NCBI GenBank assembly: GCA_028023455.1
Contig: JAQFVV010006275.1
Coordinates: 1,869,279-1,933,278 of the forward strand
Direction: 5' to 3'
DNA from: Epiperipatus broadwayi
Lineage: Eukaryota > Onychophora > Udeonychophora > Euonychophora > Peripatidae
DNA length: 64,000 bases
Made by a program: the position numbers and the translations under genes. The notes under the pieces were generated by a model, which was not told the origin of the DNA, did not search any database, and saw nothing but the letters and a program-made list of their open reading frames with translations. Of this stretch, positions 37,700-49,810 are shown in pieces (positions within the stretch are counted from its first letter, which is position 1; every line of letters begins with the position of its first letter).

Positions 37700-37960
37700 A
37701 CAAGTAATAGCATTAGCCATAAATGATACCCATCATGAAATTGAGCTATGCAAAACATAACACAATCACATTTCCAGACTGTGGCCCACCTCAACTGCAG
37801 GATTCAAACCACTGCCATCCAAAACATTTTATTTGTTTTGAGGAACAACCTCAGGCACCAGCTAACCATAGGTTATATAGTCAGCATGCTTTAGACAACA
37901 GGCACACTATCCAGTGATTGACATATCCCATGACTAGCTCACACTTTGTCTCAGGGATCC
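37700..37960 (-). mobile_element. Possible tRNA-derived SINE fragment
   Basis: On the minus strand GGTTTGAATCC (plus 37800-37810) is a good Pol III B box, in a block richer in G+C than its surroundings. A clear A box about 40-60 bases upstream was not found. It may be a decayed SINE. Confidence 0.3.
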
Positions 37961-39911
37961 AGCACGTTTAATACATAAAAAATAATTATATTTTTAAATT
38001 AACAGTAACATAGTGACAAGAGAGGGAGAGAGAGAATAGACCAACTAATATTTAAGCAAACATTAATATTTATTCATGCACATATATATCTAATATAATA
38101 TAAAATAACACAATATAATATTTTACATAAAAATATAAATGATTACCTTTTTTGAAAAAAATATTTTTAATTTTATTTTTACATAAAGTTTTACAAAGAA
38201 TTTCTTTAGATAACAATCTAATATAAATTGATTTACATTTTTAATAGTAACTTCCTGAGTATTTTGATGAATTTCTTGTACTAAGAACCATAATGTTGTG
38301 ATCCAGTCCATGTGGATAGGTAAATTTCTTTGGGTGTAAAAAGCTTATCTTTTTTCCCAAATAAAATTAAATATATTTTTAATAAAAAGATGTAAGTCCA
38401 ATGGAGAATTGATTATAACTATATGACATCTAAGTAACCATATTACATGGTTAATAAATATGCATCTTCTGATATTACAGAAATTACCCATTTTAATATT
38501 ATGAATCATATCAAAAAGTTCTGGATTGTGATTATTGAAATGATTACTTTCAGGCTAAAATTATGACATCCCTTTGTTAATTAAAGTTCATTTAAAATAA
38601 ATATAAAGTGTCTATACATCATTATTTAAAAGTATCTTTACCTAGGTTTTCATGATTGTCAGTTTCCAACCAAATGGCTTTTTGGTCTTTATTAATGGTT
38701 TTAAGGCTTGCTTTCCAGTCTTTGTGTTAACAGTGGGAGAGGGTTTATTGTCACATCTATATACAATTCAGGCATTATTCCAGACATTGGTTCAGGTGAG
38801 GTTTCAATTGATTTTCTTTTCATTGGGTGCTTTTGGGGCCTGAAGCCTAGTGAATATTCTATAGCTATCCAGCAATGTATGTTGCTAGATCTGCAGCTTT
38901 TGCATTAATGTTGATCACAGTGGTAATTTATTGGCTTAAATCTAAGAGCACAAATGAAGATCAGAATGATTCAACCACAAAATGCAGACTAGGCTGATGT
39001 ACTTATTGCAGACCTGACTGAATAACAGTATAGAGAGCAACTTTATATATTTTTTCTCTCCCATTGTTTTAATTTCTTATTATTTTAAATTTTGATCTCA
39101 ACTTAAGTCTGTTTTTTCATAATTAATTTTTTTACATTTGCTTTAACCTAATCTTTTGCTAAGATTAATCAACTATTTCATTGATAGTTTACATAGTTTT
39201 TTAATTAAGACAATTTCAATATTATTATCAATCAGAATCTTATAAACTAATTACATTTTTGAAAGGTTTACTATCAATTATTTTTATAGATTAATTTTAT
39301 TCTAACTTTACATATTTACTTATTTCTACTTTACAAAAATTTTCTTTAAAAAAAGAGAGAGAAAAAGTTATAAATCTTTTTCTAATTCTATTTTAGATTT
39401 CTTTCCCTACCCGATCTCTATAGTTTTAAAAAATATATATAGCACATTCTTTTTATTTTTATTTTTACAAAACTATGTTTTAAACAAATAGTTTTATCAT
39501 ATTTTAAAAGCAAAATATATGCAATCTTTTTATTTTACAAAATTGCATTTTAAAATCTAGTTAACTAATCATATATATTTTTTTAAATTATGAAACATGT
39601 AATACAGATATCCACTAAATGTTACAATACAAATGTGTATATATGACCACTTCAATGCATATATTTATTCATATGATAACAACCAAAGCACACACATGTC
39701 TGTGTTCTAATATAAAAATAAAATTTCAATAATTAATATTAATTTGAGGTAAACTCTCCATATAGCTTGTGTAAGCATAGGAAATTGTGTCTATATAATA
39801 TTAACTTGCACTCAAAATACTACACTATTTTCTCTTACATCAATGATACATGAATCTCAGTATATATATAATACTACAAATCAATGTCTGTATTTCTTCA
39901 AAATAATGTAC
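37961..39911. other. A+T-rich noncoding stretch
   Basis: No supported gene. 38640-39010 is less A+T-rich and holds two overlapping short frames (38652-38843 and 38708-38908), which I read as chance or decayed repeat. The rest is T-rich low-complexity DNA. Confidence 0.45.
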
Positions 39912-40735
39912 GTAAATTTATAAGTAAATATTAGAAAATACAGTAATTAAAATTTGTTAAAAAGAATAAAAAATATAAATGTCACTCAGGAGCGCTTTCA
40001 ACTTTCCTTGTAGTCTTTGTCAACTAATACTTTAAAAGGTCAACTTCCCCTTAATTCTGTGATCTTAATGTTTGCAGCTTGCCGATTGATTAAGTCTTAC
40101 TTGTATTTATATATTAGCATAACTTTCTTGATTTTTCTTTTATTGTTATTTCTTTCAGTTTGCAATATTTTTACATTATTATAATTGAAATCAAAACCAT
40201 ATATAAATGATTTATTATGGTCATAAAAAATGGAAGCTGATAAATTATCATTATCTTTAGAATTTTGTTTCATATTTTGAACTCTTTTTAATAACAACAA
40301 GAGCTCTTCTGTTCTTTTCTACAATGTGCATCTTGACTCACCTATATATGTGCTACCACACCTACACATCCATTTATAAATGATACAATTTTATTTGTAA
40401 GTAAGGTTTTATCTTTACAGTTATTTATTAATTTATTTAATGTAGGTGGTGCATGAAATGCAATATCACAGATACCTTTATAAATTTTCTTTTATGAAAC
40501 TTGCCTACACTAAATAAATTAATAAATAACTGTAATGATAAAACCTTATTTACAAATAAAAATTGTATCATTTATAAATGGATGTGTAGGTGTGGTAGTA
40601 AATATATAGGTGAGATGCACATTGGAGAAAACAATAAAAGAGCAATTGTTATTAAAAAGAGTTCAAAATATGAAACAAAATTCTTTTTAACAAATTTTAA
40701 TTACTGTATTTTGTAATATTTATCTATAAGTTTAC
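39912..40735. mobile_element. Penelope-like fragment folded back on itself
   Basis: The right arm (about 40505-40735, plus strand) and left arm (40258-40455 plus 39912-39968, minus strand) are inverted copies of one sequence. The left arm has an extra block of about 290 bp (39969-40257) not seen in the right. Both arms can be translated, with breaks on the left, to a GIY-YIG-type endonuclease start; see the ORF at 40501. The loop is about 50 bases. Confidence 0.65.
40501..40716 (+). pseudogene. GIY-YIG endonuclease fragment (Penelope-like)
   Basis: The 71-codon frame reads LNKLINNCNDKTLFTNKN then CIIYKWMCRCGSKYIGEMH. Tyr in IYK followed about 10 residues later by YIGE is the GIY-YIG signature, and the C-x-C between them is typical for the endonuclease at the end of Penelope-like elements. 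The downstream Arg of the nuclease may be in NNKRAIV. No reverse transcriptase precedes it, so it is a detached 3' fragment. The inverted arm at 40258-40455 encodes the same piece with stops. Confidence 0.6.
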
Positions 40736-42339
40736 ATATATATATATACATATATAAAATAATTCAATTATTAACTATAATTCTCTTTAACTTTTAACTA
40801 AAAAATAATTTCACAATTGAAACAGTAAGATTCGTATTCGAATCTTAAGTTTCACCTTTTTCTGGCGTCTCTCACTGACCAGTCTATCCCACCCAAATTT
40901 AAACTTTTTTGTATCGAATTGTGTGTGTAGCAATATTAAAAATGTATAAATATATGTAGAATTCAGCATAAACATGCACACATTTCAATCTCAAATTAAA
41001 GGCAATAAATAGGGATAAAATAATATAATTTAGATTTCTTTTAGTTATGTAATTTTGTATAATTTTAATCATTTATTTTGGATTGTAAAGTTCGTATTTA
41101 TTGCTTTGTTTAAATTTCGTTTAATAATAATTCTAAAAAAATCTGATGTAATATTTAATTAAAAGTTAAAATAATCTTATGTTCCCTTTTGTCTTTGAAA
41201 TTTAAAAGCATCGGTCAGTGATAGATAATAGATTAATTAAAAAAAAATTTCCCAAAATGTAATTAGTAAATGTAAAATGTAAACAATAGAACGGCAGTTT
41301 TCTTTAATTAAAACCACAAAATGCATTGATTATCCTCAGGACAGATTAAGTAGAACCTAAAAATACCTTAACAAAAATGTGAAAGATCAAGGTAAGAAAA
41401 GAGGCCATCTTAGACTTGCTGGAGACATTCACTGAAACTTTAGCTCTGCTCTCGATCACTGAGAGTCTCCAAAATATAAAAATAAATTGTTCCTGCCAAG
41501 GTATGACCAAGTAAAAGCACCTAGACTATTCTCCATCGGGAGATGGCCTATCGGATGCCGAACTTTCCATTGCCCATCATAAATTCACCATGAAGATCTG
41601 CTGCCTGAAATAAATGAGAAAGCTGCTGCTGCTGTGAAAGTAAATGAAATATCTAAATACAAGAAAGAATTGCCACTCGTGAACTTTTTGCTGCTAAACT
41701 AATGGAATCAGAAAACTTCTTATAAAACAGGTACCTGTCTGTGTTCAAACTCTAGAGTACTCTAATAACATGCTATAGCTATTCTTCATATTACTTATCT
41801 AAATTGTAAAATGTAAAAACTACCATTTGTATAACTAAAATTGAATAATTAACTTAATGTGTAAATTTCTCTAATAATCTAGCTTACCTCATTCTATCTT
41901 TCTTGGGTGCATATTTCTAAAATCTACATTTTATCTATAGTTATTATTTAATTATTGCATGCTCATAATTGTCCCAATTTTCAAAGTTTAAATCTATGAT
42001 CACTTGGAACAATGAATGCGTGTCAAATTTTCATTAATATTTGCTTTCATAACTAACTTAACTTTCATATAAATCGACATGCATTCAATGCATCATTTAT
42101 TGTAATGCAGGGGTCTACTACTTCGCAAATGGCTGACATATTAGTTATAATAATTCCCAATTTATATATGTTTTGTATTTATTAAATCATCATGAATAAT
42201 TCCAGAAAATTACATTTCTTTGAGAGTCACCAACGTTCTTTAGTAAATGTTGATAATGTAGGGCCGAATTAGAAATCTATTTAAATCTTATCATAATCGT
42301 TTATACTTATACATGTGTTATGTTTTAAAGACGCGATGA
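40736..42339. other. A+T-rich noncoding stretch
   Basis: No supported gene. A palindromic word, GATTCGTATTCGAATC-like, occurs near 40830. 41330-41750 has more G+C, including a short CTG run, but no open frame. Confidence 0.45.
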
Positions 42340-42600
42340 TCTATTCCACCATAAATATTCCGGATTCTTCAGGGTTGAAATTAACCCCAGTCATCCTACA
42401 CAAGCGGACATAATAAATGCTCCCGTAGGATTTGACCCGTCATGCAGCCAGCCGGCAAATTGCGACATGGACCGCTTGTCCCTGGTTATGCTTATGTGAC
42501 ACCTTACTTCATCGGGCCGAGGCAGAGATCAGCCCGACAGTCTTATAAACTCATTCGCGGCATTGCAGTTTCAATATACTGCCATTCCATATCGCCTTTC
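42340..42600 (-). mobile_element. G+C-richer block, possible tRNA-derived SINE
   Basis: This block stands out by base composition. On the minus strand CGGGTCAAATCCT (near 42425-42440) is a good B box. Short inverted words, CAAGCGG and CCGCTTG, sit about 70 bases apart and could pair. The A box is not clear. I read it as an old SINE; a conserved regulatory block is the alternative. Confidence 0.35.
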
Positions 42601-42851
42601 TAAAGCATACCACGTGTTCCTTTACTTAATTTTATTATTCTATATATCACTCCGCCTCTGCATTACCTTCATAATTCACTCTCAAATAAATGTTTGCCCT
42701 TAGTCATAAAATAAATATTTTAATTAAATAAATATATGTCCACCACTACTCTTAAATCTTACTTTAGACTCTTGCATTGCAAAGGTATAAATTCCCCAAG
42801 GCATGCATTAGAAATACTTACTCGAGAATTTTAGGTAGCTAGATTACGCCT

Positions 42852-43090
42852 TCAAATAAATGAATTCCTTTTGTAAACATTACAGTATCGGAAATACCGT
42901 TACTGAGGTCCTCAAGATAAAATAAGGTCGAAACAAATAAATGTATTCCTTTTGTAAACATTACAGTATCGAAAATACCGCTACTGAAGTCCTCAATATA
43001 AAATAATGTATAAATAAATAAATGTATTCTTTAAAATATAATAGTATTGCAAATCCCGCTAATGAAGCTTTGAATCCATAAAATATTATT
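42852..43090 (+). repeat. 81-bp tandem repeat, about three units
   Basis: The words ATTCCTTTTGTAAACATTAC and ACCGYTACTGARGTCCTCAA recur at 81-base spacing (about 42863, 42944 and 43025). The first two units are close; the third is more decayed. Confidence 0.85.
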
Positions 43091-43159
43091 AGTAAATGAT
43101 TTTCTTATTAAAATGTGTGAATAAATAATTTTAAACTATACGTCTGCAGTTACGTTTCA

Positions 43160-43165
43160 TTTATT
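43160..43165 (-). promoter_or_regulatory. Poly(A) signal AATAAA for the exon at 43214
   Basis: AATAAA on the minus strand, about 50 bases after the stop codon of the candidate terminal exon. In DNA this A+T-rich the match can occur by chance. Confidence 0.4.
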
Positions 43166-43213
43166 CGATACCCATTCTATATAATATTTCCTCGATTATG
43201 TAAATATGAATGT

Positions 43214-43464
43214 TTAATTAATATTAGTTTGATTATTGGCTAACTCGAGAATAAAATCATGAATCTCTTGCATATCCCTGACCACCGTGCCTAAGGAAAT
43301 ATTTACTAATGTCACATCAGATGCGTTGTTTCGTGGATTGTATTGTGGAACCGATAAACTATGTTCGAACTCAATAACACGGGTGGCTTCGCTACCTCGA
43401 TGGTGCTGCTGTTCTGTGTGGTGGTCGAATTCTGCACTTTGTTTACGAGTCACACGTTTTCTGA
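43214..43464 (-). CDS. Candidate terminal coding exon of an unidentified gene
   Basis: On the minus strand a T-rich tract and AG (acceptor at 43465-43466) open an 82-codon frame ending in TAA at 43214. The peptide starts RKRVTRKQSAEFDHHTEQQ and ends GTVVRDMQEIHDFILELANN plus a short tail. Residue and codon use are far more balanced than in the surrounding A+T noise, which argues for real coding sequence. The basic start, polar His/Gln-rich middle and amphipathic final helix would suit a cytoplasmic C-terminal tail. The family is not recognised. Upstream exons would lie beyond 43600 and I could not find them. The plus-strand frame at 43287-43568 is its shadow. Confidence 0.5.
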
Positions 43465-46053
43465 CTGTTACACAATATAATTATAGAAAATACAAACATA
43501 TTGATTCAATTCAAAATCTCGATTTTCATTATGCATTAACATATAAAAAAAGAAGACAATTCTATTAAATTTTTTTAAAAATATTAACAAGTGCACTTCT
43601 TTAGAAATAATATTACAAAATTTGAAGAAAATATACTTAATTAGAATATATATCTGCTGACTTTTATATATTTGTCAATCAAACTTTTCAGGTTTCTTTG
43701 TTCCAATTAGTAATCTTTTCAAAGTCATTAGTATCTAAATGAATTTTACTATACTTTAATAATAAATTTGGCACCTAATAAGATGTATTAACATTTCAAG
43801 ATAATATTACTTTTTAGATACTAATTTGTATCCAAGATTATTTCCTAAATTTATTTTAGATAGAGGAAAAATAGCTTTATTTAATAGCTCAATTTATTCA
43901 TCAGTACAAGCTTTTAATCATCCAGTGTTCTACTGCAATTTAATAACAGATCATCAAAAATCCAGATTAAACAATGTGATGCAATAAGAAGCTTCAGTAG
44001 TCATTAGGTAGTATTAGAATGAAGAATTGCTCTTTTCCTATCATAATTTTGGGGGCGTTTATTATATATTTTTTCAATTTTTTTTACCTTTTTTTTTTAA
44101 CTTATCATTTTACCATAGGATTTTGTATTTTTAATTGTCAACATATCTGAATTTAGTTTTCTTATCTTCTGAATTTCTAAAATTTATTGTCACTTTCATT
44201 CCAGCATATCCAATTTTTTGCAAAAATTATTTGCAAGAAAGCTGATCTTTTTTTTTTGTTTTGAACTTCAAATTTTAACCAATTTATTCTTCAATTTAAC
44301 ATAAAATATTGATAATTTATTGTATTCCTATCACCACAGTTTGTAAACTCATATATTAGATATTAAAATATTTATTTAAATTCAGATACATATTTTTATC
44401 AATGGATCAGCGAATACTAGATTTCATTCTATATAGTATGTAAGTAATCAGTATAAGACATGTCAAAGTGAATTCCAAGATATTTGATTTTAAAAAAAAT
44501 CCAGATAATGTTGTGGATATCCAATAAAATTTAGAAAAATATAAATTGCTATAAAGTTATAATGAATATTTTATGATTAAACTTTAGCAAGACCAAAATA
44601 AAAGTTTACTAAAATGTTTATTAAAAGAATAATATATAATAATGACTTACATTTTCACATAATTATAAAAGCATGGTAAGGAACAGGTAAAACTGAAAAT
44701 AAGTAATGGATACTAGAACATAATATGAATAAAAAGCCACTAAGTAAATGTAAGATTTTTGATATCAAGTTCTTCTGCCTAGATGAAAACTAAAAATCAA
44801 ATCTATAAAGCATTAGTTATATCATCAGTTAGTATCTATTCTCTACTGGAATGTGTATAAAACTGCAAGAATAGATAAGTGTCTTTTATATGCTGTGATA
44901 ATTAAAAAAGAACTTTTAATTGATAAACAAATTTTTTTAAAAAACAAACTTTTACAGAATAGTTGTATATTTTTTAATCTTTGTTTTCAACATAATCTAT
45001 TTGCATAATTAAATTCAGCATGGAAACTACAACTGCAAATATAACAAAACCAACTAAAAATTTTAAAATAAAATAGTTTGCTAGGTTAAAATCATTAGTT
45101 TATAGTACTTCTCAACACTAACACTCTTAGATTTGGATTTACATAATTAATTTTTGGATCACCTTCTTTACACTTTTATTTCAAGTTAAATATAAAGATC
45201 TCAGTTGTGATTGAATAAAGAATTATTTTGTGTATTTTTAGTCCAAAGTAAATAAATGCATTTTTTATAAAATATTTTTTTACATCTATTATTTAATTAT
45301 ATAATAGAAGAAATATAATGTAATGGTATGAAAAATTGGGATTTGAACCTGGAGTGATGGAATACCATCATTGTCCCCAAATAAACAAAATATTAAATAT
45401 AAATTTTAATATATAAAATATGTAATGTAAAATTAATATAAAAGAAATGAGCATGAAATCACTCTAGATCACTATGAGAAATCATCACAGCTCAACTTGA
45501 TTTTAAATAATCAATTTTAGAAAGAAAAAAAGTATGCATTTTATGCAGAATTAATTTTAAAAATTACTGTGAAATATGTGACAAGAGTATAGATGATTGT
45601 AAATTATAAAATAGTAGTTTTCATGTATATTAAAAAAAATTAATGTTTAGAGTTAATATATATATGTGCTCTGCGCACAGATAATGAAGCTATTAAACGT
45701 AAGTAAAATTATCAAAAGTTACCACCAAGCACTTTTGGGACAGTTTATAGTCCCATATTCAAGGCTACTTGTGTTGAGTTGAGAACTGTAATATTAATGC
45801 AAATTTATGCAAATTCATATGAAGATGCTACATAGACCATTTTCGAGACAGAGAAAAGCAGGCCTCTCTTCTATTGATTGCTGTTGGGTTGCTTACTATG
45901 TAGTAAGGTTCCCTTACTGTGTTTAATATCGTTTATTTCAGAGCAAATGACACTGGCTGTGGTGGGTAGAAAGGCAATGACTCTCATGCTCAATGAAAAT
46001 TGAATTGCCTTCAAGCTTTGTTTTAGTTCTGTTATAGAGATATCTATGTTGAA
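43465..46053. other. A+T-rich noncoding stretch, perhaps intron
   Basis: No supported gene. If the exon at 43214 is real, this would be its upstream intron. At 45338-45350 the minus strand has a near-perfect B box, AGGTTCAAATCCC, probably a SINE remnant. Confidence 0.45.
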
Positions 46054-47060
46054 CTACTCTGGTTGCAATGTTGGTTTTAGTTTCTCCATAATATGTTGCC
46101 ATGCAATTCTTTGGGGGCAGGTAATTTTGTATACGACTTGAGGAGTGAGTTCGGGTTTGATCATGTCTTTGGTATTATTGATAAGTCTATTGGTGTTAGG
46201 AAGTGAATGGAAAGTGACTTCAGAATCACTTGATAGCTTATTAATAAGGCTTTTGGCTGTTGAATGGATGTATGGAATTAGGATTCTTGGTTTGCTTTTT
46301 TTCTTGTAATTATGGTTTATTTTATAAAAAAATTTATTAACTTTTCTGTTAATGGATGATTGAGTGTGTCCTATTTTTCTTAAGTCTGTCATATAATTAA
46401 TAAGATTATTTCTTTTATCTGCCTCATATTTACATAAATTATGGTTTCTAAACATGAATGAAGAGAGGGCTGAGAGTTCGTGGGAGTGAGGCGTGTAAGA
46501 ATTAGGATGTGTCAGACACCATACTTCCAAAGGTTTAACTACCATTCAGTAGTTCAGACTATCTATATTTTTGCTGACACATATGTGAGGTATTTAACCT
46601 GATTATTTTGGTTTTCTCAAGTTGTAGTGAAAATAAGTTTGGTTTTATTCTGGAGGCTATTGTGGAGATTAGTAATGATGTCTTCTGGGACTGCAATAAA
46701 TATATCATCAATGTAACATGTGTATATCATGTGTGGAGTTGGCCTGCAGGTAGTATTTGCTTTTCATGATGGTCAAGTACAACACTTACTAATATACCAC
46801 TTAGTGGGAGACCCATTGGCCAACCGTTATTCATGTTAAACCATTTATTTCTGAAAATAGCAACTATATTTAGATCAAGCCATTTTAAAAATTCAGTGAT
46901 GAATTTGGCTCATGCAGGTGGGCAGTTTCTTGCAATTATTGCATCTTTGATTATTTAAATTGATTGTCTATGGTCAATGCAGCCATATAGCTCAGCAACA
47001 TCAGATGATGCATTTTTGAACATTGGTGATATGAACGCATGTTTAATTTAGAGTTAAATA
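46054..47060 (-). pseudogene. Penelope-like reverse transcriptase, decayed
   Basis: Read on the minus strand, the frames show Penelope-type polymerase in order with frameshifts and stops. Near 47000 is SDVAELYGCIDHRQSI (motif A). At 46780-46870 is FRNKWFNMNNGWPMGLPLSG (motif B region). At 46696-46719 is CYIDDIFI (motif C with both Asp). Then comes the intact 163-codon frame at 46054-46545. That frame includes HELSALSSFMFRNHN, a basic linker with NYKKKSKPRILIPYIHS, and VVYKITCPQ, the entry to the GIY-YIG domain, after which the nuclease is lost. At least one frameshift separates motifs B and C. The element is dead. Confidence 0.8.
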
Positions 47061-47740
47061 GAAAATCTATGATTTTGGAGATTGGATTGGGTGTTTGTTT
47101 GTTGGAGTTTATTTATCTGTACTTTCAGTTTTGATAATAGATGGAGAGTTTTGTCACTGGCTTGGGAATGCAATGTTTTCATGCAACTCCACGGTGTGTT
47201 CTATCTCAGGCATTGCTCCAATCAATTTTTGATTTCCTATTGTTTATAATGGTACAGTTAACATAGTTTTACCATGATCCCAGCCTCTAAGTTTCCAAGA
47301 AAAAGAGCAAGGCATAGTCCTATATTTTCCAGCTCATAAGTCTCAAAGAATCAGGGCATAATTTTGTATTTTCCAGCCTCTAAAACTCAAAGTAGCAGGG
47401 CTTTGCAAAGATTTTTGCATTTTTATTTTGGGTTGTGGTAGCTTATAGTGTTTAAATTGAGATAGCCCTCTTGGTGTTCATGGAGCATTGTATGCTTGTA
47501 GTCTAATGGCTGAATTCTTTATCTATCTCAGAATTATGGGTCATTATTCATTCTGTTGACTGTCAAATCTCTAGAAAAATTAATGAGTACATAGTTTGAA
47601 GTATGAACTTTGTTTTGATTATACATGTATATTATGCAAAATATTGTTAAGTAGGTGTTTCATTTCTATTTTTCTTTATCCCCGACATGGGTAATGAAAC
47701 CATTATAGGTTTCATGGCATACAACAACATAATAGTGCAC
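47061..47740. other. Noncoding stretch beside the Penelope-like remnant
   Basis: Possibly the upstream, more decayed part of the same element. No frame that I can support. Confidence 0.4.
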
Positions 47741-47762
47741 ACACACACACATATATATATAT
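47741..47762. repeat. (CA)n(TA)n microsatellite
   Basis: Alternating CA followed by alternating TA. The next bases are TGTGACGACCACG, which could be the start of an LTR. Confidence 0.85.
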
Positions 47763-47934
47763 TGTGACGACCACGTAAAGTCGTCGACACACATATATAT
47801 TTATTAATAACATTAGATAAATTCGCTAACAAGAAGTAATAAAGGTGAAATAAATTAGCTATTAAATTTTTAAAAAAAGGAAGGAAAAGAAAAAATTGAA
47901 ATTCTAATGTCAAAATTTACTGTGGATTTGTAAT

Positions 47935-48070
47935 AGTAAGAGAAGGGGAGGGGGTGCATAAAGAAATGCGTCTCTTTCTCTCTTGTAAGTCAAATGCTAG
48001 AAAGTTATTTTTGTTTATTGTGGGAGAGGGGAAGGGGATGCATAAAGAAATGCGTTTCTTCTCTCTCATT
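47935..48070 (+). repeat. 84-bp tandem duplication
   Basis: GGGG(A/T)GCATAAAGAAATGCGT-like sequence, flanked by GAGAGG and TCTCTC, occurs around 47955 and 48039. Confidence 0.7.
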
Positions 48071-48469
48071 AAAAAAACTATATAATAACAAATTAAAATA
48101 AAATGTAAAACACAAATGTGGAAAAAAAAAAATTGTAAACTTTAAATAAAATGTAATATGTGATATATAAAAAGAAAAACAATATGGCCGTAGGTGTGAA
48201 AGTCTGTTGGACAAATTAAATTCCATGGACAAAGAAAATGTTAACAATGGAAGATCTTTGCCTGATCTGTTAAATTAATTGGGACTTACATTCCAGCCAC
48301 TAATTAAATAAAGAAACATAATGATAAGAATTGGTTGGAAGTCTAAGTCTTAATTAAAAATTTTAAAAACAATGAACAAAAGAAAGAGATTAAGAAAATT
48401 ACAAATTTTATCTGGAATTGCTAGTAGAGATTTTGAAGAAGCAACAGCTCAAAGAAAATGAAAGAAGTG

Positions 48470-48545
48470 CGTGGCTAGTGGCGTTAAAGGGACGTGGGTT
48501 TGGATTCAAGCCATCTCATCACTGACTCACAATGTAAGATCTTTG
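48470..48545 (+). mobile_element. Possible tRNA-like SINE head
   Basis: GTGGCTAGTGGCGTTAAAG resembles an A box region and GGATTCAAGCC a B box, but they are closer together than usual. It is only suggestive. Confidence 0.25.
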
Positions 48546-48989
48546 CCTGACCTGCTAGAGGGACCGCCGCTTCTGTAGCTGTCAACTGAAACTCAACCTA
48601 AAAAATCAACAAGCAAACTGGAACGAGAAATAACCCCACAAACTGAGGAAGTTAATCAAGAGTGCTTGGAAGAAATACCCATGGGACAATTACAACAAAG
48701 CCTAGGTAAAAGCATGCATGCATTTTAATCTGTTTACTACTCATAACTAAATACACAATTAATAATTTGATAAAATAGAACTCTATCAACAGGACTTTAA
48801 GAACTTTAATATTTGATCTGTTTTCATATGTTTTATTATAGCCATGTATTTTGTAAGTGTGTGTTTTTTATTATTATTACTATAATGTATTTTTTTTATA
48901 TAAAAGTGAGTGTTATTAAACATATTTATTCTTAAAATTGCGTATACTTGCTTTATTCTCCTATCACCAAGCTACAACAGGGAGGAAAC

Positions 48990-49301
48990 TGTAATTAGTG
49001 ATTAAAGGGTAATGCTGATTTTTTTAAAGGTATTCATGTGCTGCTTGTTCATGCAAATTTCCCAATTATATAAAAATAAATAGCAAGCGCTGGACATTCG
49101 TTAAATTTCTTTGAAATGGTTTGCATTGTTCAGCAGTCGAGAGTTCTTGATCGGGAAAAATAACGCCAAGATAATATGTACATATTGCCTTGGGGGTTCG
49201 GTCAAGGGTATAGATATGAAGTTAAATTTGTATCTGTATTAGCTCTCTGCTTGCATTGTAATGGCGTTGGTTAAATAAATAAATAAACAATATCCATTAC
49301 A
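48990..49301 (+). repeat. Candidate 5' LTR, 312 bp
   Basis: It starts TGTAATTAG and ends CCATTACA, so TGTAAT and ATTACA form a 6-bp inverted terminus. It holds a TATA-like TATATAAAAATA near 49058 and an AATAAA near 49274. A good primer-binding site follows. An alternative start is TGTGACGACC at 47763, giving a longer LTR. No second LTR is seen, so the element is truncated or decayed. Confidence 0.5.
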
Positions 49302-49303
49302 GT

Positions 49304-49321
49304 TGGAGGCTAAGCCGGGAT
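49304..49321 (+). other. Primer-binding site, tRNA-Pro-like
   Basis: TGGAGGCTAAGCCGGGAT lies two bases after the LTR end. It closely resembles the tRNA-Pro primer-binding site of many retroelements, TGG-GGCT-GTCCGGGAT, with a few changes. Confidence 0.55.
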
Positions 49322-49810
49322 ATTTCGGTTAGCAAAACTGATAGTAAACAAATAAGAAATAAGAATAAGCAAATGCTGTAAAAATAAATGTATAATAAAT
49401 AAATAAATGAAAGGAAGAATCAAAGTTGTGAAAAAATAAAGTATAATAAATAAGTCTAAAATATAATTGAAAGTATTAAAGATTTAAATCAAATCAAGCA
49501 ACCATCCAAATAAACATTTCCGTTATAATATATATATAAAGTTGAAAGAAAAAGTAGAAATAGACACAGCCAATTTTTTTTTGTAGATATATTCTATAGT
49601 ATACAGGAATAACAGAAAAGAGTAAATAATTTTGAATTTAAACTTTTTTATTATAAATTAAATATTTTTTAAAAAGATCTAATTAATATTTTATTAATTC
49701 TGATTTTGAAATTAAAACTAATATGTTTTATGTTACAATAAATATCCTGGTAATTATAAAATTCCACTATCTATTTTAGAAATCTTTTTTTAAGTAAAGC
49801 TTATATAACA
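49322..49810. other. Decayed interior after the LTR, no frame
   Basis: A+T-rich with repeated AATAAATAAATA words. No gag or pol frame is visible. Confidence 0.4.

Noticed and set aside
42116-42250. CAGGGGTCTAC start of a possible hAT element
   Set aside because: No matching opposite end and no target duplication were found.
43287-43568. 93-codon plus-strand ORF
   Set aside because: Antisense shadow of the candidate terminal exon, which has splice and poly(A) signals on the other strand.
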